Assembly (NCBI GenBank): GCA_009746045.1 | Contig: RPFO01000050.1 | Span: 694,349-754,348, forward strand | Direction of reading: 5' to 3' | Source: Mesostigma viride | Taxonomy: Eukaryota > Streptophyta > Mesostigmatophyceae > Mesostigmatales > Mesostigmataceae | Length of the DNA: 60,000 nucleotides | Part shown: positions 54,474-60,000 of the stretch, in pieces | Position numbering within the stretch: the stretch's first letter is position 1 | Layout of the letters: each line of letters starts with the position of its first letter | The notes under the pieces: generated by a model | Seen by the model: only the letters and a program-made list of their open reading frames with translations | What the model was told of the DNA's origin: nothing | Databases searched by the model: none | Program-made: the position numbers and the translations under genes

Positions 54474-55640
54474 CGTCCCACGGGGCGCTGTGCCCTCCTT
54501 TATGAAGTCGAACCACGTGTACTTCTTTGTCCACCCCTTCATCTGGTCCGTCACGATGAACTCGGAAATCCCACACTCGTTGCACGTCCCTTCCAAGCAG
54601 TTCATTGGGACGTTAACGAACGGGCCGCCCGTCCTCCCCCCTCCTTGCCCCCCCTCCCCCCTCTCAGCCCTGTGGCAGGTGAAACGTCGAACGAAATCAT
54701 GGGCATTGTCAGGCACGGAAGGGATACCCTCCCTCTCCTCGATCTCCAGCGTGCTCTTCAACTCCTTGACGCCTTTGGCGAAGGCAGAGAGCAGAGACTC
54801 GAAGACGACGTGCTTTTCGCATGCGCACAAGTCCCGGTCCTTCCACACGCCCTTTACGCACTTGGGCATGAACTCCACGAACTTCGTGTACCCCACCTTG
54901 TACCTTGTCCCGTCCGCAGTCGTCACGATACCTCCCTTGTACGGCGACGCGTCAGAACAGAACCGCTTGTAAATCGTTTCAAGCGAGTCCAAATAGTACC
55001 TTCCGCCCTGGGAGGAAATGAGGATCCTGGCGTTTCCCTTCCTTTCGAACTCATTGACCACGTCCTTATGGTTGGGAGACGCCCTCGTGTTTAGGTCTGA
55101 CAACCAGTAACTCCCGACGATGTCTTTGACCTCCTCCGGAAACTTGTCCGACCGTAAAGCACGAGGGGGCGCCTTCAGGGCGGGAAGGTCGCCCCCCATC
55201 CTCATTCCCCTTGCGGTCTGGATATCCTTGGGCGTGACGTGAAGCAGCCGCGCGAGAGTGCAATGCCCTTGATTGTTCATGCCGTCCTTTCCCAAGCACA
55301 TTGACAGCACAGCGCACTTCGCGTTCCTGTGCTCATCCGACTTGCCCAATTCCTGGAAACCTTGCACGATATTAGCGACAACCTCCTGAGCGAAGGACTC
55401 CGACGCCTTTCTTTTCAGCGCAGGGCGGTACTGTTTCCCCATAACCTTCACAACCGCACCTGGCAGCCGCTCAAGCGCCCTCAAGCCTACTGCAGTTTTC
55501 GTGTTTTCAGTCTTGTGATTGTTGTCCTTCAGCAAGTATTCCATTGCGCTGGCCATGTCGAGGGCAAGTTGGTTGCCCTTGATCTCGACGTACTTGAGAC
55601 TTAGGTCTTTGTTGTGCGCTTCACCTGCATCCGCGCGCAT
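54474..55640 (-). CDS. Unrecognised transposase-like gene, exon 1 (or first recognised exon)
   Basis: 389 codons, open, ending phase 0 at the GTAAGC donor, so it joins in frame to exon 2 as ...APRGT/EEDVAP. Features: a basic helical start, DGMNNQGHCTLARLLHVTP (may be a helix-turn-helix-like segment), KDRDLCACEKHVVFESLLSAF, a Gly-rich linker, and GTCNECGISEF with paired Cys. The Met at 55640 may lie in an exon that begins at a gatgcag/GTGAAG acceptor near 55620; earlier exons could exist, for instance a short open stretch around 56417-56487 flanked by ccaacag and GTGCGT. The 5' flank is a tandem array of the hairpin motif. Confidence 0.6.
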
Positions 55641-55689
55641 ACAGAATCCAGACGAAGTTTTGACTTTTTATCAAATTATTGCTTTCCAA

Positions 55690-56260
55690 CAATTACCCAA
55701 TTTGTAGGTCCCAACGGCCGTTGGACCCCTGAAAGTACGCCTGAAACACGCCAACACATGCATTTTCGACACCCAACGGCCGTTGGACCCCGAAAGTGGG
55801 CCTGAAACACGCCAACACATGCATTTTCGACACCCAACGGCCGTTGGACCCCAGAAAGCGGGCCGAAAACACGCCAACACATGCATTTTCGACACCCAAC
55901 GGCCGTTGGACCCCTGAAAGTGGGCCTGAAACACGCCAACACATGCATTTTCGACACCCAACGGCCGTTGGACCCCTGAAAGCGGGCCGAAAACACGCCA
56001 ACACATGCATTTTCTACACCCAACGGCCGTTGGACCCCTGAAAGTGGGCCTGAAACACGCCCTTTACATGCATTTTCGACACCCAACGGCCGTTGGACCC
56101 CTGAAAGCGGGCCGAAAACACGCCAACACATGCATTTTCGACGTCCAACGGCCGTTGGGCCCCTGAAAGCGGGCCGGAAACACGCTAACGCATGCATTTT
56201 AGACACCCAACGGCCGTTGGACCCCTGAAAGCGGGCCGAAAACTCGCCAACACCTGCATT
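55690..56260. repeat. Nine-copy tandem array of the hairpin motif, ~62-bp period
   Basis: Cores at 55711, 55773, 55834, 55896, 55958, 56020, 56083, 56145 and 56207, spaced 61-63 bp. Each unit reads TTTC-gacac-CCAACGGCCGTTGG-acccct-GAAA followed by gcgggcc or gtgggcc and acacgccaacacatgca. A degenerate version with an interrupted stem follows at about 56285-56340. The array sits directly 5' of the minus-strand gene. Confidence 0.9.
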
Positions 56261-57688
56261 TTTTACACGCCAGGATGTGAATTTCCGAATCCCAACGCAC
56301 TTTTTATAACCTTAACGACCGTTGGAACCCAGAAATTCGACTGAAATGTTTCCATAACACACGTAACAACAAATTTGGTGGTCAACAACCCCGTAAATCC
56401 GTAACCCTGCACGCACCTCTTGCCGCCATAGCTCTTGTTCGCAGCAGGTGGGCCCTGAAGACGCCTTTTGGTCTTGCACCTGTTGGTTACAATTGCATGG
56501 CATACCAGCAATATATTGCACATAGCATTGTATTTCACACAATTATTATATTCATGCCACAAATAATAATAATAATTGTATTAAACATAGGGGGGCAGGT
56601 TGCATATTCGTTTCATTGCAGTCTAATATCAACATATTAAAAATTTCCATGCCCATAAACATTTTTGATATAGCTATTAGGTTGCTTATTATATTAAATC
56701 TTACCAGCCGTGTAGTGGTTTGCGGATTGCTTTATAGGCTTGCCACACCAACCCAAAAAAAAATGTTACGACGGGAGTTGAACCCGGGCCTACTAGACGT
56801 GTTCACGAGGTACTACGAGGATCAGCCAAGAATCTGTCCCGTACCGGTGTGGTTCACCAGTTCCGCACACTAGCATGGTCTCCGCGTCGCGCTCGTTCAT
56901 TAAATTTCGGAGAAATTTTGCCTGCTTATATACGTTTTTGAAGCCCCTCGGCGTCGCGCCGTGAAAAGCTTCCTCCGCCAGGCGTCCAATCAGGTAGCAG
57001 GAATGTGAAAAAATGGGCTCGAGCTGTGTGCAGCGCCGCGTCCATGTGGCGCCACACGGCGTCAGGAGTCGGCGTGGCGCCATATATGGCGCTGCGAATT
57101 CCCTACCGTGTGGTCTGCAGCGCCACGTCACAGTTGCGACTGCAAGTATTTTTCAGCGCGGCGCCGTCCCGGCGCCGCGCCATATCGTTTGGCGCGTCAA
57201 TTTTTTTCCCGCGCGCGGCGCCTTTTAGGCGCCGCGCCATTCCATTTGCGCGTCGGCATACCAGCACCAGGGAATTTGAATTTGCAGGTGCTGCGTTGGC
57301 GCTTTCCAGCCTCCTGGAAGACCGACACCGTGGATGCACCTTGCACCCGAGCATCAACGGCGGGTATTCGCGACATCGGCCGAAAGTGACAACGATATTA
57401 GCAACCCGACAGCCATATTCAACTGAGCAACGCCATTGTCGACACACACGGTTAAGAAAGAGGTGAGCAATGGCGGTGGATGTACATGGATGCTTTTGAC
57501 AGATAGTGGTTTTATGATTGGCGTAATCGGCCAGATAATTTTGTCGCTTTTTTGGTGTCGTGGTGCCGGTCGCTGACGGGGAAATGAATGGGTTTTTTTG
57601 GTGGTTCTCGTTTGGTTGCAGGGTTCTCGTTTGCTATCAGTTTTCTTTTTGCCGCCACCGCTGCCCCCGAAGGACAAGGATAAAAAAT
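56261..57688. other. Non-coding region, GC-rich palindromes
   Basis: No convincing gene. 57030-57240 is rich in GGCGCC and includes the 16-bp palindrome GCGCCATATATGGCGC (57077-57092). A short open stretch on the minus strand at 56417-56487 is a possible exon of the neighbouring gene. Confidence 0.4.
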
Positions 57689-58377
57689 AAGAAACATCTA
57701 TAAAAAGGTACGACGCGTGGTGTGTTGCGTGCTTTTTTTCTTGGTTTTCTCGCTCCCTTGCAGCTCAGGTTTGCTGGCACATGTATTTATGCATGCCAGA
57801 TAACACAGGCTGTGTGTCTGACTTTTTTTCTTCCCTGTCATATGCGGTCCGCCTCTCTTTTTTCGTGTTTTGTTTTTTGTTCGTATCTTCTACGGTACAA
57901 CGCGACATGTTCACGGCGTCATCTGCGCGGTGTCACTAGCTTCATTTTTGCCGCCACCGCCGCCCCCGGCCGGCCCCATTAAAAAAAAGAAACATCTATC
58001 TATAAAAGGTACGACGCGTGGTGTGTTGCGTGCTTTTTTTCTTGGTTTTCTCGCTCCCTTGCAGCTCAGGTTTGCTGGCACATGTATTTTTGCATGCCGG
58101 CACCACACCACATGTATTTATGCATGCCAGATAACACAGGCTGTGTGTCTGACTTTTTTTCTTCCCTGTCACATGCGGTCCGCCTCTCTTTTTTCGTGTT
58201 TTGTTTTTTGTTCGTATCTTCTACGGTACAACGCGACATGTTCACGGCGTCATCTGCGCGGTGTCACTAGCTTCATTTTTGCCGCCACCGCCGCCCCCGG
58301 CCGCCCCAAAAAAAAAGAAACATCTATAAAAAGGTGCGCGGTGGTTTTCTCGCTCCCTTGCAGCTCAGGTTTGCTGG
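57689..58377. repeat. Tandem ~300-bp duplications
   Basis: Units begin aagaaacatctat at 57689, 57987 and 58315 (periods 298 and 328). Each includes ggtttttc-type pyrimidine DNA ending ctcgctcccttgcag, an acceptor-like string, then ctcaggtttgctggcacatgtattt. The third unit is shortened and runs into the minisatellite. Confidence 0.8.
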
Positions 58378-59960
58378 CACATGTATTTATGCATGCCGGC
58401 ACCACACCACATGTATTTATGCATGCCAGCACCCCACCGCATGTATTTATGCATGACAGCGCCCCACCACATGTATTTATGCATGCCAGCACCCCACCAT
58501 GTGTATTTATGCATGGATGGGTGTCATGGGGTGCTGGCATGCATGGATGGGTGTCATGGGGTGCTGGCATGCATGGATGGGTGTAGTGGGGTGCTGGCAA
58601 GCGTGGATGGGTGTCATGGGGTGCTGGCATGCATGGATGGGTGTCATGGGGTGCTGGCATGCATGGATGGGTGTGATGGGGTGCTGGCATGCATGGATGG
58701 GTGTAGTGGGGTGCTGGCAAGCGTGGATGGGTGTCATGGGGTGCTGGCATGCATGGATGGGTGTCATGGGGTGCTGGCATGCATGGATGGGTGTGATGGG
58801 GTGCTGGCATGCATGGATGGGTGTCATGGGGTGCTGGCATGCATGGATGGGTGTAGTGGGGTGCTGGCATGCGTGGATGGGTCTCATGGGGTGCTGGCAT
58901 GCATGGATGGGTGTGATGGGGTGCTGGCATGCATGGGTGGGTGTAGTGGGGTGCTGGCAAGCGTGGATGGGTGTCATGGGGTGCTGGCATGCATGGATGG
59001 GTGTCATGGGGTGCTGGCATGCATGGATGGGTGTCATGGGGTGCTGGCATGCATGGATGGGTGTGATGGGGTGCTGGCATGCATGGATGGGTGTGATGGG
59101 GTGCTGGCATGCATTGATGGGTGTCATGGGGTGCTGGCATGCATGGATGGGTGTAGTGGGGTGCTGGCATGCATGGATGGGTGTGATGGGGTGCTGGCAT
59201 GCATGGATGGGTGTCATGGGGTGCTGGCATGCATGGATGGGTGTAGTGGGGTGCTGGCATGCATGGGTGGGTGTAGTGGGGTGCTGGCAAGCGTGGATGG
59301 GTGTCATGGGGTGCTGGCATGCATGGATGGGTGTCATGGGGTGCTGGCATGCATGGATGGGTGTGATGGGGTGCTGGCATGCATGGATGGGTGTCATGGG
59401 GTGCTGGCATGCATGGATGGGTGTAGTGGGGTGCTGGCATGCATGGATGGGTGTAATGGGGCGCTGGCATGCATGGATGGGTGTCATGGGGCGCTGGCAT
59501 GCATGGATGGGTGTCATGGGGTGCTGGCATGCGTGGATGGGTGTAGTGGGGTGCTGGCATGCATGGATGGGTGAAGTGGGGTGCTGGCATGCGTGGATGG
59601 GTGTAGTGGGGTGCTGGCATGCATGGATGGGTGAAGTGGGGTGCTGGCATGCGTGGATGGGTGTAGTGGGGTGCTGGCATGCGTGGATGGGTGTCATGGG
59701 GTGCTGGCATGCATGGATGGGTGTGATGGGGTGCTGGCATGCATGGGTGGGTGTAGTGGGGTGCTGGCAAGCGTGGATGGGTGTCATGGGGTGCTGGCAT
59801 GCATGGATGGGTGTGATGGGGTGCTGGCATGCATGGATGGGTGTGATGGGGTGCTGGCATGCATGGATGGGTGAAGTGGGGTGCTGGCATGCGTGGATGG
59901 GTGTAGTGGGGTGCTGGCATGCGTGGATGGGTGTCATGGGGTGCTGGCATGCATGGATGG
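58378..59960. repeat. 30-bp minisatellite with an orientation switch
   Basis: The first four to five units (58378-58510) read atgtatttatgcatgccagcaccccaccac-like. From about 58512 about 48 units read ggatgggtgt, catggggtgc, tggcatgcat, which is the reverse complement for the shared half. Most variation is at one trinucleotide (cat, gat, agt). As 30 is a multiple of 3 and there are no stops, frames of several hundred codons open on both strands; they are rejected as genes. Confidence 0.9.
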
Positions 59961-60000
59961 TTAATAACGTCAACGTCCTTGCTGCTTCCTTTGGTGCTTG

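Noticed and set aside
55690-56260. CRISPR-like look of the nine regularly spaced palindromes
   Set aside because: The whole 62-bp unit is repeated, so there are no unique spacers; the context is eukaryotic and no cas genes are present.
56765-56860. Possible tRNA on the minus strand around a GGGTTCAACTCCCG T-arm-like string
   Set aside because: A near-acceptor pairing can be forced with one mismatch and a wobble, but there is no box A/D arm and no plausible anticodon arm.
58250-59950. Open frames of 400-566 codons in the 30-bp minisatellite (MPAPHDTHP-type and MDGCHGVLAC-type repeats)
   Set aside because: Pure consequence of a 30-bp stop-free unit; open on both strands with no non-repetitive domain.

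Overview
This window is eukaryotic nuclear DNA dominated by satellite and retrotransposon sequence. The signs are LTR retrotransposons with zinc-knuckle Gag and integrase/RT/RNase H, LINE fragments with YADD or restriction-like-endonuclease-like tails, a gene with GT-AG introns, a Pol III-type tRNA-like sequence, and kilobases of satellite. There are no bacterial operons. A microalga or other protist with a large, repeat-rich genome would fit (HGDD-type copia RTs are, from memory, common in algal and dinoflagellate elements), but the species cannot be fixed from the sequence alone.

Layout. 1-1475: no gene seen. 1476-3739 (-): decayed APE-type LINE. 3740-6825: non-coding, with short direct repeats, several copies of a 34-bp hairpin motif (TTTC-N6-CCAACGGCCGTTGG-N6-GAAA), a telomere-like CCCTACA run and a tRNA-Ser-like sequence lacking an anticodon arm. 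6826-49146: one block of 40-bp satellite (about 10.8 kb in all) broken by five insertions, each flanked by its own 5-bp target duplication: three copies of one LTR retrotransposon family (7946-16563, 33179-41675, and the internally deleted 43002-48869), one inverted element of a related family (24985-32553), and a composite foldback element made of 206-bp palindromes (17475-18266). A derivative of the foldback element also sits inside the first retrotransposon. 49266-51045: CA-rich low-complexity DNA. 51412-55640 (-): an intron-containing gene of unrecognised family, transposase-like in feel, whose introns and 5' flank are loaded with the 34-bp motif; a 5'-truncated LINE with a 94-bp target duplication lies in its first intron. 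57689-59960: tandem ~300-bp duplications running into a 30-bp minisatellite that flips orientation.

Most novel points. (1) Both LTR families have the domain order Gag - integrase - protease - RT - RNase H. The protease lies after integrase and its active-site triplet is DTQ or DTN instead of DTG. (2) The 34-bp motif occurs 20 times (plus a degenerate copy), always outside exons and never inside the satellite/retrotransposon block. (3) The foldback element, with 103-bp palindrome arms, shares AGTT...AACT ends and 5-bp target duplications with the LTR elements. Many very long open frames on both strands of the satellites are artefacts of stop-free repeat units and are not genes.
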